From Bimastos eiseni (Eukaryota > Annelida > Clitellata > Crassiclitellata > Lumbricidae): a stretch of 64,000 nucleotides of DNA. Numbering within the stretch: position 1 is the stretch's first letter; each line of letters opens with the position of its first letter. Shown piece after piece: positions 1-11,447 of the stretch. Below the pieces are notes generated by a model. That model was not told the origin of the DNA. It searched no databases and was given only the letters and a program-made list of their open reading frames with translations. The position numbers were made by a program, and so were the translations under genes. Where the stretch lies: contig OY365809.1 in NCBI GenBank assembly GCA_959347315.1, positions 6,233,853 through 6,297,852 of the forward strand, written 5' to 3'.

Positions 1-328
1 TCCCTGATGGAAGTAGGAGCCCAGCGATGGCGTTGGCGGGGGTGGAAGGCCCCCTGGGTTGGGGCCCGATGAGTCGCCGAACCCAGATGGGTTGGCGGTG
101 ACGACGTTCCTATGGTAGAGGAATTCCCCGTGGAGAAGGGATTCGTAGTGAAGCTGGCAGAAGATCATGTTATCGCTGAGTCCGAAGTGTTCGCCTGTAG
201 TAAGTTGTTTGCCGCAGGCGGCGCATGTGAAGCAGTTGAGGTGGTAGATGTGGTCTCGAACCCTCATCACCAGTTCATCGGCGCCGATCGATTGCTGGCA
301 ATGGGCGCAACACTTGAGAACGAACCGT
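1..328 (-). CDS. Lhx2/9: LIM-homeobox protein Lhx2/9-like, exon encoding LIM domain 2 (partial gene)
   Basis: Read on the minus strand, this exon opens after a good acceptor (TTTTGCAG, AG at 330-329) and encodes a complete second LIM domain. The zinc ligands are visible in order: CAHC, then HLNC-FTC-AAC, then CQLH, spaced as in the LIM consensus. LIM domains bind zinc and mediate protein contacts, typically with LDB cofactors; in LIM-homeobox factors they precede a DNA-binding homeodomain. The domain is followed by a Pro/Gly-rich linker that is still open at the window edge, so the exon end and the homeobox are not seen. It joins in phase to the LIM1 exon at 3437-3760: the split Arg codon (AG+A) rebuilds the YYRRF junction that I recall from Lhx2/Lhx9. 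LIM2 residues such as ELVMRVRD and TTGEHFG also fit that class better than Lhx1, Lhx3 or Islet. Confidence 0.9.
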
Positions 329-917
329 CTGCAAAACCAAGAGAAAACACAACCACAGTCTATATGGACCCTGAGTGTATGTGGCTATGCTTGGCCTTGT
401 AATTATTGGGACAGAGCCAACAAAACACAACCACAATGGCACAGTATATTGAACCTATAGAAACGTGTATGTATTTAGCGCCATTTAACTAGTGTACATA
501 GGTGGTCGATTTGTAAGAGTGGTCGGCCTCTTACAGTATGCGGTTCAATGTTCGAGGCGGTTACTGTGTATAGGTACACTGATCAAGTTGTATTGTATGC
601 AAAATTATCTATGCATGTATAATTATGTAACATATATAGTATGTCAAAGCATAATTCAACATAAATACGACAATATACAATATACAATATAATGGCCTAT
701 ATTTGACAATTTAAAGTTAAACTATAGATTGTTGACATCGCTAGTTTTGAAGAGCAGGGGAGACGGTTACAACGAAGGGACCTTTCTGATCGCAATTGTA
801 AACTCAACTAGCTACGCTCAGGGCCACAGCTTATTCACGAGCGATGTATAGTGTCAGAGGGCTGTCAAGAAATATCAAATATCCATGATCGGTTGCTAAG
901 GAAACCAAACCAGAGTG

Positions 918-931
918 AGAGAGAGAGAGTA

Positions 932-968
<37 letters not shown>

Positions 969-1400
969 CTGACTGACTGACAGACAGACAGAAAGACGGA
1001 CACACAGACATAGGCAGAAAAAGAGACAGAGACAGAGATAGATAGATAAATAGATAGGTAGGTAGTTAGGTGGGTATGTATGTATGTAGGCAGGTAGATA
1101 GATTGATGGATAGATGGATGGATGGATGGATGGACGGACGGACGGACGGACGGACGGACGGACGGACGGACGGACGGACGGACGGACGGACAGAGAGCTA
1201 GAGAAACGCAGTCTGACAGACAGACAGAGACAGGCCCAAGCAGCGACAGACAGAGACAGAGAGTCAGAGAGACAGAGAGTCAGAGAGACAGAGAGACAGA
1301 GAGACGGAGAGACAGTGAGACAGAGAGAGAGAGAGGCGGAGAGATGCTCAAACAGACACAGGATCGATATCCTGAATCGGCGGAAGGATGGACGGAAGGA
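918..1400. repeat. Compound simple repeat: (GA)n, (GATA)-like, (GGAC)n, (CAGA)n
   Basis: Positions 918-970 are nearly pure GA. Positions 1030-1130 are GATA/GTAG/GGAT words, about 1134-1193 is (GGAC)n, and 1200-1345 is CAGA/GAGA. The stop-free frames here on both strands are products of the repeat, not genes. Confidence 0.95.
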
Positions 1401-2045
1401 AGGAAGGATGATGGATGACAAGTGACGCCGATAACAACAGTTTCTGCCGCAGCAGCTAAGGCATCAGCACCACCACCAGCAGCAGCAGCTGTCCTGATAA
1501 TTTATCAGCGCCGGAACCTATAATTGATAAGATGCGTGGTCTAAGCGATAGACAGAACCAGAGGAAAGCAGAATAATCCACGTGGTAAGGACAGGCACAC
1601 AGATAGACGGACAGACAGACAAACATATAGAGAAGTAGGCAGGCACACAGACACAAACCGTGTAATCTACTGTCAGTGATCTCATTTTCTCGAGCTTGTC
1701 ACCAAACATTCGCAAGTTGTGCAGAGATTATACACATCATTATTCCCTGCATTGATTTGAACCCAAGGTCAAAGCACTGGACAATCGCTTATTGGATACA
1801 GAAGAGCTACATAAATATGAAAGGATCAATGATAAGGTAGTAGGGTCTCTTTTGCGCATGACGTCAGAAACTCTACACTGTGAGTGTTTTCGAGGTTTCG
1901 AGGTATCGACGATTTGTCGTCTGTTGCTGGAAGATAGCAGGAATCGGACGAGATAAGAGGAACTTCACATCCGATGCCTCAGCTTATCCAGCCAGAAACA
2001 CTTCCCAATCAGATGATGGGATATTACCAACCAAATAATGGAACC

Positions 2046-2262
2046 GGAAGGAAGGAAGGACGGAGGGAAGGAAGGAAGGAAGGAGGGAATAAAGGAAGGA
2101 AGGAAGGAGGAAAGGAAGGAAGAAGGAAAGGAAGGAAGAAAGGAAGGAAGGAGGAATGGAAGGAAGGAAGGAAGGAAGGAAGGAAGGAAGGAGGATGGTA
2201 TGAGGGAACGAAGGAACGAACGAAGGAACGAACGAAGGAACGAAGGAAGGAAGGAAACTCTG
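2046..2262. repeat. (GGAA)n purine tract
   Basis: About 215 bases of GGAA/GGAG/GAAC units lie inside the Lhx2/9 intron. It contains many GGAA words (ETS-type core), but as a microsatellite; no regulatory claim follows from this alone. Confidence 0.95.
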
Positions 2263-3318
2263 AGTAGCAGCCTGGTAGCACCCGAAGGGTCTTAAAATCG
2301 CTCCCAGGGCTGTCTTGGACGAAACGCTACAGACCTTAATTACCCCGAGGCAATAAGTCAATTGCATAAAGTTATGATCAGACATTAGGTAATGACAATA
2401 TCAGCTTAATCGTGCTTTGTAACTGACTGCTTAGCCTACTGTCTTCAAAAGTGACTTCTTTCAAAAAATTTTCACGATTGGGAGATTCGTTTAGCTGTGG
2501 GTCTGCAACTCGAGGCGAAGTTTGCTCTACCTAAAAGCCTCCGTGCAATGATAATAATTTCTTCTATACAATTATTCACCTGTACTTATCATATTGTACT
2601 TCGATTTGGACCTTCAATTGTCATTCAAGATTGACAAGACTGATCGTGCTCGGTGCTTGGTTAATGGATCTAACTACTTGTATTCAACTGAGTTATTTTA
2701 CAAAAAATTATTAAACTAAAATTTTAAATATTAGCCAGATAGCCACCTTCCAAGCTGCTGAGAAAATTTTACAGCATTATCATAAAAATCGACATCCTCC
2801 TGTTTTCTCTGATTATTTCGTTCACTCATCTGATGTTAATCCGTACGCTCTGGGTGCGTCCAATACCTATAGGCAGATTTTTACCCGAACTAAAACTAGA
2901 AAATTTCGATCAGACTCACTGGATCCATGATCTGGAATAGCTTACCATCCATCCTTCGGTCAAAACCAAACATAAGTGTATTTATAAAGAATTATTAATG
3001 ATGATTCCTTGCCTAATAATGTTTAAAACTTTTCATTTTTTACTAACCTATTCTCCTCCTCCTTTTTTCTTATAATCGCTTTCACTTTTGCCTTTTTAGT
3101 CAACTAGTTAGGTCTCTAATAAATGGACATTTTGCATTACTTTCAAGCAACCGTCTGTATACTTAATCTACTCATAAAAGAGTGACCGTAATAGCAGGAC
3201 TAATTTTCCTCTGCTCCTTTTGTTATTGTGAAATACGTGTTTCCGTTCTTATATTGTGTTATGAGAACAACAAATATTATGGTTATGGTTAGTTTTAGGG
3301 TTAGGGTCATAATAATAA

Positions 3319-3385
3319 CAGTGGTGATGGTGGTGGTGGTGGTGGTGGTGGTGGTGGTGGTGGGGGTGGTGGTGGTGGTGGTGGT
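3319..3385. repeat. (GGT)n microsatellite beside the LIM1 donor site
   Basis: GGT units with one GGG interruption begin about 50 bases intronward of the LIM1 exon donor. Read in the direction of the gene it is (ACC)n. Confidence 0.95.
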
Positions 3386-3436
3386 AATGATTCTGATTAC
3401 AATAATAGCGACATGAGTATGGAAATTGTGATGGAC

Positions 3437-3760
3437 CTGTAATAGTCGTCTTTGCAGTAGATGTCGCCATCCTTGGCGAAGCACGTGACTTCCGAGTCGA
3501 GCGGAAGTTTACAGATGACGCAGACGAGACACGTGACGTGCCATTGTTTCTCGACGGCCAACAGGTAGTATCGGTCGGCGATCTTGTCTCCGCAACCGGA
3601 ACAGATGCCTGGCTCCTCGGTGCCTCCTCCGCTGCATTCGGAACTTCCTCCTCCTCCCCTATCGCCTCTTCCTCCTTCTCCTCTTCCCCCTCCTCCTCTT
3701 CCTCCTGCTGCCATCATCATCGTCATCTCAGGCATCACAGGCGACGATGCTACAACGAGG
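3437..3760 (-). CDS. Lhx2/9: LIM-homeobox protein Lhx2/9-like, exon encoding LIM domain 1
   Basis: The minus-strand exon encodes a LIM1 domain with ligands CSGC, HVTC-LVC-VIC and CKDD. The stretch DRYYLLAVEKQWH is close to the Lhx2/Lhx9 LIM1 signature (DRYYLLAVDKQWH). The donor is AG|GTCC at 3436-3435, and phase and residue context match the LIM2 exon downstream. The left boundary is a likely acceptor TTGCAG ending at 3761; the reading frame opens shortly before it, so the true start codon is probably in an exon further right that I could not find. Between the acceptor and LIM1 lies a glycine/arginine-rich run (about residues 10-40, encoded by a CCT/TCC-type repeat) that I do not recall from vertebrate Lhx2/9. 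Family members act as nuclear transcription factors in neural, eye and limb-type patterning; that role is family knowledge, not visible here. Confidence 0.9.
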
Positions 3761-6518
3761 CTGCAAGGTCAGCACCACCTCTGCAGTTATCTATCCATGC
3801 AACCAAAACAAACGATGTAATGTAAGGTCGTGCTGTGTAAGGTATGTCTGCTATATCACTTAGGACGATGCGTGTGCTTAGTAATGTACTAATGAATGTT
3901 TGAATGAATGAATGAATAATTCCGTGAATGCATGAGGGTATGAATTACTGAATTTAAAAAATCAGTGAATTAATGTATAATACGCGCTAATGACTGACTG
4001 AATGAATTAATCAACAAATGAGCAAATAAACGAATGAATGAATGAAGGAAACAGCGAATGAATAATCAAATAAATAAACTCACCAAACAGCTCAAGTACA
4101 CACGAAATATTAATTATGATAATTATAATAATTATAGTAGTGAACGAAATTCCACGAATGGATGAATGAACGAACGAACGAACGCAGTAACCAACTTGAT
4201 AAAGAATTGAATATTACTGGTAACGAAAGGATGAATGAATGATGGAACGAAGAAATTAATGAATGAACCAACGAACAAGAAAATGAAGAGAAGACATAAA
4301 GGATTTAATAAACGAATGAACGAATCAGTGACTGATCACAGACAGACTGAGACAAACAGACAGATAGTCAGTGTTTGCGATTGAGAGGTTATGTCGTTGA
4401 GTTGAGGAGGGCAAGAGAGGGCGTGGAACTGACTGCGGGGACGGAAGACGTGAACTGGAATAAGCCGATGATGTCGGTGGCCGAGACAGAGGGTGCACAA
4501 GAGGGTGCCCGAGTGACACTTGTTTCCAGCAGAGAGCTCAGAAGTCGAATGTGGTGGAGGAAGGCAGAGGAAGAGGGCTCGGGGTCAGATGCCCGCCCAC
4601 TGATGCACAGGTGCCCCGCGCAAAGCCCCTGCTCTGCAGAGGTAACTGTACCTGCCGTTTTCTACGCCTCTTCACAACACCCCGCGGGGGTCGACGCCAT
4701 ATCCTGATCATATGTTATAGAAAATAAATCAATTTATCTATTTGAATTATCTGTAGGCCTACACACATAATATAATATAAATTTATCAATGTAATTGAAA
4801 TGCGTTTATATGAATATATAAGGCAGAGGTTGGTATCATAAGTTGCAGTAATATTCTATGAGACATTTTATAAAACATCTCAGCTAAGTTATTCGTTTCA
4901 TAGAAAAAGAGACAGACGATTGACATACAGACAAATAGACAGGCAGACAGAGAAGGAGACGAAGACGGAGACTAAGAGCGAGAGTCAGACACAGAGACAG
5001 AAACAGAGACAGACAGACAGAGACAGAGGCACAGACAGAGAAGTTTGGCGTCGTGCTGCTATCAGTTGATATCTTTTGGCACGGTCATATATACCCGTGA
5101 CGTGAACCCGTGAACCTCAACTTAGGGCAACACATGCCGGGCAGAATGACTACTTGACAGACTCAGGCACTGATGTCGTTTCCAATCTATATCCTTTGCA
5201 ACTTTATACGGAGGGTTCTATATCATTTCCTGTCCTCTCTGTATGGCTGTCTGTGTGTCTCTAGCTCTTTCTATATCTGTCGTCTCCGTCTTTAAGCAGC
5301 AATACACCCCATTAAACTGAATCATCCTTGAAATCAAAAAGTACTTAAGGTCAAAAGCATATAACACATCCCAAACTTGACCCTCAAAATCTGAACTCTT
5401 ACCTTGACCTCTAACCCTATATTACGCTGCCTCTAATCTTAACCCTCTCACCCTAACCCTCAAACTTCGACAGTGTCGTTTTCGGGCGATGTCACTCCAA
5501 AGCCAGGATAAAAGAGGAAGGTGACATTAATCATCTACTCTAAAACACAGTGTAGTAAAAACAGAAACTACACACCGTGTAACCACGAGCCTCATCGGAA
5601 CCTTACAGCCTTACTTCTGATCTTGGTCATAACCTCTAACCTCAACCATAAACCTTGACCTGTTAGTGTAACCTCTCGATCACATGATCATCACATCAAA
5701 GCGGCGGTTGAAACGTCAACAATGCTAGTGATTGTCTGAGGTATACATCTTTATATATTTATGGGTAGGTATATAAGATAATCATGCTTATGATAATCTG
5801 AGCAATGTGCGTATGTATATACATAAAGGCTGCTATGGCTATCTGACCAATGGGTTGCGCACTGCCATGGACTGGACACTGGTTAGAGTCATTGATGTCA
5901 TGTCATCATGTTGCTATATATATATATACATATATATATATACATACATACATATATATACATATATATATGTATATATATATATATATATATGTATAGG
6001 GCCTAAGTATAATATCGAAGACTGACTGAATTGGTGTGGTTGCATGGGCAGTGGCGAACCAGGCAGCAACATACCAAGCTTAACTTGGATGACATTGCTA
6101 TTGAATTCCTTGTATATGCATATTCAGCAACTATTCGTGGCCTTGATATCCTGATGGATCAGAAGTTTGCCTTTGAACCAGCAATGCGTTAAAGGACGTT
6201 ATGTCCAGTCTAAAATCAATGAATGGGTCGGTCCTCTGCTGCTCGTTGTCATGGTAGAATATAGAGTGGAGTGGAATAGAATGGAATTGGAATTAAGTAG
6301 ACAATTGCAGAGTATACAGCAGAGGATGCACTTCATACCTGAGTAGAATGAAGTAGAGTATGCAGTTGAGCAGACTATAGAGTCAAGTGGAGTGGAGATA
6401 TCGTGCTAGTTACAAAATATGGTTAGGGCTAAGGTTTTAGAGGATTAGAATCAAAGTTAGAGTTAAGGTCAGAAGGGATACATCAGATGGACGATTAATA
6501 TTGAGGCTATTCAATATT
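3761..6518. other. Non-coding stretch upstream of the LIM1 exon; scattered simple repeats
   Basis: Positions 3896-4330 are rich in GAAT tetranucleotide words. Positions 4374-4707 are GC-richer and open on both strands, but I recognise no domain. Positions 4915-5040 are CAGA/GAGA-rich. Positions 5340-5700 hold degenerate ACCTTGACCTCTAACC-type words. Positions 5915-5993 are TA/TATG. No convincing first exon of the Lhx2/9-like gene was found, although it should lie to the right of 3760. Confidence 0.6.
5485..5560. repeat. Short interspersed repeat, also seen near 29835-29905
   Basis: The words CCAGGATAAAAGAGGAAGGTGAC, read as two overlapping blocks, correspond to CTAGATAAAGGAGGAAAGTGAC around 29845. 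Both are followed by a similar ATCATCT-like stretch. On the minus strand both read as VTFLLY/VTFLFY, so they may be copies of one old retroelement. Family unknown. Confidence 0.45.
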
Positions 6519-6526
6519 CGTACATC

Positions 6527-7158
6527 CAGTGGCGTCGTCAGAGCTTTGAGGTTGGGGGCAAAAAGTCCCTATAACGACTAAATTATATGCATGGAAGCTG
6601 AGAATTTAGACGTTAGAAGGCCTTCAGACGTTTAGGCGCTTGCAGTCGAAGCATTGGAGATTGCAGTGTCTTTATTGACTACAAGTGCAGGGCATAGTCA
6701 GATTTTTAAAAGCGAGATCAAATTAAGTACTAGGCTAAAGCAAAATTAGCCGTGGTACTCAGCTTCAGCTAGAAGTACATTTCTGTGTAGTACTGCTTGC
6801 GAAATAGGTGGCGTATGCAGTGGCGTCGCCGGAACTTGGAGGTTGGGATGCAAAAACTCCCTAACAATTAGGGTACACTGGGAGCGTTGTAAGGTTCTCT
6901 TACGGGGTCTGGGGCGGAGTACATTTTGGGCTCTTGTTTACCTCAAATTTTTCAATTATAATATCGAAATAAAAGTACCTGACGAAGTTTTCCTATATTA
7001 TATGCAGAGTACCTTATTTGTGAAATTTCAAATTACAAATCACGTTGGGTACCCCCCCTATGAAACTCCTCGGATTTGCACGAATCCCAAGACCCATCCT
7101 GGGTCAGGATGGAGGGGCAACTGCCCCCACTTGCCCCCCCCCCGTGGCGACGCTAATG
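6527..7158. mobile_element. hAT-like non-autonomous DNA transposon with 8-bp target duplication
   Basis: The element begins CAGTGGCGTCG and ends with GGCGACGCTAATG, the reverse complement of CAGTGGCGTCGCC with two mismatches. It is flanked by a perfect 8-bp direct duplication, CGTACATC, at 6519-6526 and 7159-7166. CAGTG ends plus an 8-bp duplication are the hAT hallmark. There is no transposase frame in its 632 bases. A second copy of the left end starts at 6818 (CAGTGGCGTCGCC, then GAGGTTGGG and CAAAAACTCCCTA, as at 6527). The element is therefore either an internal duplication of its 5' end or two insertions that later moved as one. The right end is rich in C runs. Confidence 0.85.
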
Positions 7159-7311
7159 CGTACATCTATCACTCGATCCATTCGTGAATTCATATATTTC
7201 TCTGTCCTTCTAGTTATTGTTTCATATATATATATATATATAGATAAACAAACAAGCATGCATCCACACATACATAAACACATGCACATGTACAATTGTA
7301 TACATACATAT

Positions 7312-7975
7312 ACAGGGCGGCCCATTAAAAAGTAACACCTCGTGTATTTTGCTAATATTTCGGCTAAAAGTAAAGGTTAGTGAATGAAATTTTACAGGCG
7401 CAAAACTAATTTACGCCTGCGTATAATGGCCAAATTTGAATTAAATATCTTAAATAGAACAAAAGTTATGTCACTTTTGATGAGTCATACCGCGGTTATT
7501 TGATGGTCAAAAACATTCGACGCAGGAAAAGTGACAAAAGCGATTTTATGAAGTCATTTCTCAAGTTATTGTTGTAAAGCAAACTTCAGAATCATCATTA
7601 TTATTGAGAACAGAAACGAGGAACCAGCGTATATGGACATCACCTTGACGTCATTTAGCGAGCAGTTAATCTAATTGGTAAATAAACATCGCTTTCCGTT
7701 GTCCCGCTGGGCAGATTCTCATCACCGAGACTTGAACGCTCCTCAGCCCTGCTATGCCGGCTTAACGTTCGCGAGACGCAACGTGTATTCCTCACGGACG
7801 AGAAGAACTTCTACCTCAAAAATCCAGAAATCAGCAACCAAAAATTCGTGTTTGGTCCAGTGGCAAGAAATCCAACTGATTGTTGAACACCAGAAGCTCG
7901 AACCACATGTCATGGTATCGACTGGTGTTTGTTTTGTTGGCAATACAATCACACATGCATGCAAACAAACAAACA

Positions 7976-7976
<1 letters not shown>
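7312..7976 (+). mobile_element. Decayed mariner-like element (left inverted repeat and transposase relic)
   Basis: The left end TACAGGGCGGCCCATTAAAA follows a TA and has the look of a mariner terminal repeat. About 7740-7960 holds transposase remnants in two frames: TDEKNFYL, which contains the second catalytic Asp context of the mariner DDE/D domain, then RVWSSGKK, then HVMVSTGVCFVG. These match the order seen in mariner transposases. Frame changes and a stop separate them, so it is a pseudogene. The right part is lost at the (TA)n tract at 7977 and no right terminal repeat was found. Confidence 0.75.

Positions 7977-8046
<70 letters not shown>
7977..8046. repeat. (TA)n microsatellite
   Basis: Pure AT/TA dinucleotides, about 35 units, ending the mariner relic. 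Confidence 0.97.
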
Positions 8047-8050
<4 letters not shown>

Positions 8051-8154
8051 CGACTTCTTCGTCTGTCGTCTGGGCTCTACGTGTGTGCAGGTCCATGTCA
8101 TTGATGACGTTGCTGTAGTAGTCTGTTATTAGTTGAACTGTCTTCATTTCGACT

Positions 8155-8590
8155 AACTGTCTTCTATAGCCAGACCATTCATTCGACTACGATCTGGCTA
8201 TGGCGCTATAAATAGTCTAGTGATCTGGCTATAGTCTCATGATCTGGCTATGTCCTCAAGATCTGGCTATAGTCTCATGGCCTGACTACAATTTTGCGGT
8301 CTGGCTATATAGTCTCATGATCTGGCTATAGTCCTATGATCTGGCTCTCGTCTCATGCATGATCTAACTACAATTCCACGGTATGGATATAGTCTCATGA
8401 TCTGGCTATATATGGTCTGACTACAATTCTACGGTTTGGCTATAGTCTTAGGATCTGGCCATATATTCTTAGTCTGACCATAATCCAACGGTCTGACTAT
8501 CTATAGAGTCTCATAGTGCGGCTTTAGTCTCATGGTCTGTCTATATAATCTCATGCATAGTCTGGTTATAAATATCTCATGGTCTCATTG
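8155..8590. repeat. Degenerate minisatellite, core CTGGCTATAGTCTCATGAT
   Basis: About 18 imperfect copies of a unit of roughly 20-28 bases (GATCTGGCTATAGTCTCAT and variants such as GGTCTGACTATAATTC) follow one another directly. There is no spacer/repeat alternation and copy lengths vary, so this is a satellite-type array and not a CRISPR. Confidence 0.9.
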
Positions 8591-9690
8591 TCTGCCTGTA
8601 TGCCACATGCATGGGCAGACGATCATATGTAGAAGCAGTGTGTGGTGCGTTCGTGTCGCGTTTTGTGTGGACGTTGGGAAACAATAATTCTGAGCTGCAG
8701 ACATCAAAGCGACGACTGACTGCAATCCAGTCACGCACAAACATTGTCAGACGCATCAACTGCGCCTCAACAGTCGGTCAGGCATCTCTCCATTCATAAA
8801 CAAGTCTCTTTCATCCCGCTTCCCAGTTATCATCAACGTTTCCCTTCCTACAACATTTCATTCTTTCATAACATTTCTCTTCCTATACGACATCTCCATT
8901 CTTTCACAACATTTTCCTTCTTACACTGTATTCTCCTCATACTTCAACGACATTCACATTCTTCATAGCATTTCCCTTCCTCCAAAACATTTTATCCATT
9001 CTATCCTTGCATACCTCTGTGCACAGCATTCTCCTTCGTTCATTGCATTTTTCTTCGTCAGATGTCATTCCCCTATAAAACTGTAAATGATTGGTAACCA
9101 TAGGAAAGTTGTGAGCGCGTGTATGCGTGCGTGCCTCTGTCTACACAAGAAATTGAACCTGGTGTTGGTGCAAGTCAGGAGGCAGACGATGATGCATCGA
9201 TCCCGTGTCTAGGAAGTTGGTATGTGTCAATTCCCCGACCAAGGATCGAAGACCAAGAAATGAGCGCATTCAGTATACATCACATGCATGTGTCACCAGA
9301 GAACCAGAACCTTTACTTTACAACATATCCTTTCTCTCGCAAATAATGTTTCAATTCTTTAAACTTTTTCCTCTTCAACAGCACATCCGTAATTTCAAAC
9401 AAATGTCTCACTCATCCACAACATTACCCAATAATCCCGAACTAATTGTGAAACATCTGCATGTCGGATAAGTCTATCCCCTTCTTATAGGAAAAGATCT
9501 CTTCCAAAAATGCACTGCAATCATCACAACATTAATTTCTGTATACGATCTTCATATAGGTTTTCTCCTATCCATTACCCTCGTAAAGAGACAGAATTAT
9601 ATTTTTACGAGGACGTCTATAGTACTATAGTAGCCTATATGCATCTTTCACATCAGGTAAATGCAATTGGGCATGAGGGAGAGAGCACCA
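8591..9690. other. No gene seen; CATTTTCCTTC-rich zone
   Basis: Positions 8800-9070 hold a loose repetition of CATT(T/C)TCCTTCCTACAA-like words. The remaining open frames (for example around 9119-9470) show no recognisable protein and no splice context. Confidence 0.6.
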
Positions 9691-9731
<41 letters not shown>

Positions 9732-9842
9732 CACCTACTTTACCTCCTCCTCCTCCTCCTCCTACTACTACTACTACTACTGTTACTACTACTACTACTA
9801 CTCCTACTACTACTACTACTACTAATAATAATAATAATAATA
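9690..9842. repeat. Trinucleotide repeat (TAC)n, (TCC)n, (TAA)n
   Basis: (CTA)n at about 9690-9730, CTC/CTT units to about 9765, (CTA)n again, then (ATA)n up to 9842. The (ATA)n end abuts the 3' end of the LINE at 9843-10610, read on the minus strand, and is probably its tail or target. Confidence 0.92.
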
Positions 9843-10610
9843 TTAAAGGCAAATTATATGGCGCCATGACGCAGCCATACCGCTACAATGGTGCCTCACA
9901 AAAAACTAACAATCTGGATATTCGCGTATACGCCTTCGAAAAGAGATGAGTCTTGAGCCTTGACTTGAAAGAGTCCACAAAGACGGTCAATCTGATGGCG
10001 GACGTAAGACCATTCCAGCATCTGGGACCGGCGGCTGAGAAAACGCGGTCACCGAAGCGCGTCTTCGTCCTTCGTACGCGTATATAGGTCGATGATGTTT
10101 TGAAGCGATCTGAGCCGCAGCCCAGACGCAGTGGAATGTATCTCTATTGACAGTATACAGTTGCGCAGGTATTCAGGCGCTGCCCCGTGAATTGATGTAA
10201 AGACGAGCAAACAAGGTTTGTACTCGATATGGAACTGGACAGGCAGCCAATGCAGGACATCCAGCAAATGCAGGACATCAGAGAGGAGCGGCGTCACATG
10301 CTCATATTTTCTCTGCATGGTTGCAGATGAGTCTGGCAGCAGCGTTGAGCACCGACTGGGGACCCGTGTATAGGAGATAACTAGAGGCGCCGGCCAGCAA
10401 GCTGTTGCAACGGTCCAGTTGAGAGATGACGAATGCCGCGACGGCTGCTCTAGCAGCCTCGAAAGACAAGGACTTTATACAACTCCTGATGAGACGGAGC
10501 TGACGGAAGCAGCAGCCGACTGTCCACGCGACATGGATAAGTGGCAGACTCCATGGTATACGACGCCGAGGTCACGCACCGTGGTCCATACATATAGTAA
10601 CCATGGTCCA
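9843..10610 (-). mobile_element. CR1/L2-like LINE fragment, C-terminal part of reverse transcriptase and 3' end
   Basis: Minus-strand translations give, in order, LGVV, CCFRQLRLIRS, SFEAARAAVAAFVISQLDRCNSLLAG (read in parts), then LLYTGPQSVLNAAARLIC, HWLPVQFHIEYK, HGAAPEYL, FGDRVFSAAGPRCWN and SFKSRLKTHLF. This is the typical thumb and C-terminal sequence of CR1/L2/Jockey-type reverse transcriptases. A frame change near 10320 and a stop break the ORF. The 3' end reads GGCGCCATATAATTTGCC followed by (ATT)n, a usual LINE tail in this group. A 5'-truncated dead copy. Confidence 0.85.
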
Positions 10611-10685
10611 TGAGTATGAACCTCGGACGAAGCTTGCACACTGTATGTGGAGGCAATATATAGATAACGAATAGACATAACAAGC

Positions 10686-11447
10686 CAGAATTTACTCTGT
10701 AGTGTTAATGCTGTTGGGGCGGAGTTGGGATGGATCACGCTTGGGATTGGTTGTTTGTTGTTGATGAAATAATTTTCATGACCCAATTTTCATGACACGA
10801 CCCAATCCGACACAGTGTAAATGAACCCGACCCAATCCGACTGACCTGCCTTTATTTACTAGTGTTATTTATCGTCAAATTGTGTCGTAACAATGCAGCA
10901 AAGTCAGACCGCCAAATATGATCATAATGTTGATGTGTGAGGAGGAAGATACCCTTCGTTTATTCCATATATTTTGGCCCAAGCTTACCTTTTCCATAAA
11001 ACATACAAAAGAATTTCGGTTATTATTATGTACTTAAGAGTCCGGTCCGCAAGTCCCAGCGTTGCCTCCTCAGCTAACTCACACGCTGATAATAAATCCG
11101 CTAACCTTTCGTTTTTTCATAAACTCATGAGAGATTATTTCATACGACAACTTGAGCCCAGCTCGATGTGAAAAGGAACAAATTGGGTGTTGCCCTACGT
11201 TTTTGCGCCATGTTCAATTTATTTGAATGTAACTGATTAACATCATGAGTAGCAGAGTTGAAAATTGGGCTCTACAAAAACTTGGTCGGTCCAAATGGGT
11301 CTAGGTTCTGGAACCGACCCAATCCGACCCGCCAGGATCTTGGCCCGACCCGACCCGCCTAATATATAGAGATTTCATTTGTGATCCGACCCGACTCAAC
11401 ACGACCCGAACTTATTCGCGGGTCGACTCGACCTGTAGACAGCTCTG
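10686..11447. mobile_element. hAT-like non-autonomous element with GACCCGACC subterminal repeats
   Basis: It is flanked by a perfect 8-bp direct duplication TAACAAGC at 10678-10685 and 11448-11455, and has CAGA...TCTG ends. Both subterminal parts carry repeated words CCCGACCCAATCCGAC (10798-10845 and 11310-11440). Such subterminal clusters are often transposase-binding repeats in hAT elements. It has no transposase ORF. A fragment of its left part recurs inverted at 12465-12552. Confidence 0.8.

Larger units (their letters stand above)
329..3436 (-). other. Intron between Lhx2/9-like LIM1 and LIM2 exons
   Basis: The intron is bounded by a GT donor (3436-3435) and an AG acceptor (330-329). 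It holds three blocks of simple repeat, listed separately. Positions 330-900 and 2270-3300 are AT-rich and show no exon, no RNA gene and no repeat that I could name. Confidence 0.8.

Noticed and set aside
831..1425. Ser/Leu/Cys-rich and Asp/Gly/Arg-rich frames on both strands
   Set aside because: Products of GA, CAGA and GGAC repeats inside the Lhx2/9 intron.
4374..4707. First exon of the Lhx2/9-like gene
   Set aside because: The position is right and the sequence is GC-rich, but neither strand encodes the expected N-terminal motif and no donor in the needed phase was found.
5440..5465. Telomere-like AACCCT words
   Set aside because: Only a few degenerate copies within a loose ACCTTGACCTCTAACC repetition; no telomeric array.
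8155..8590. Possible CRISPR array
   Set aside because: The units are contiguous and variable in length without unique spacers, and the DNA is clearly eukaryotic.
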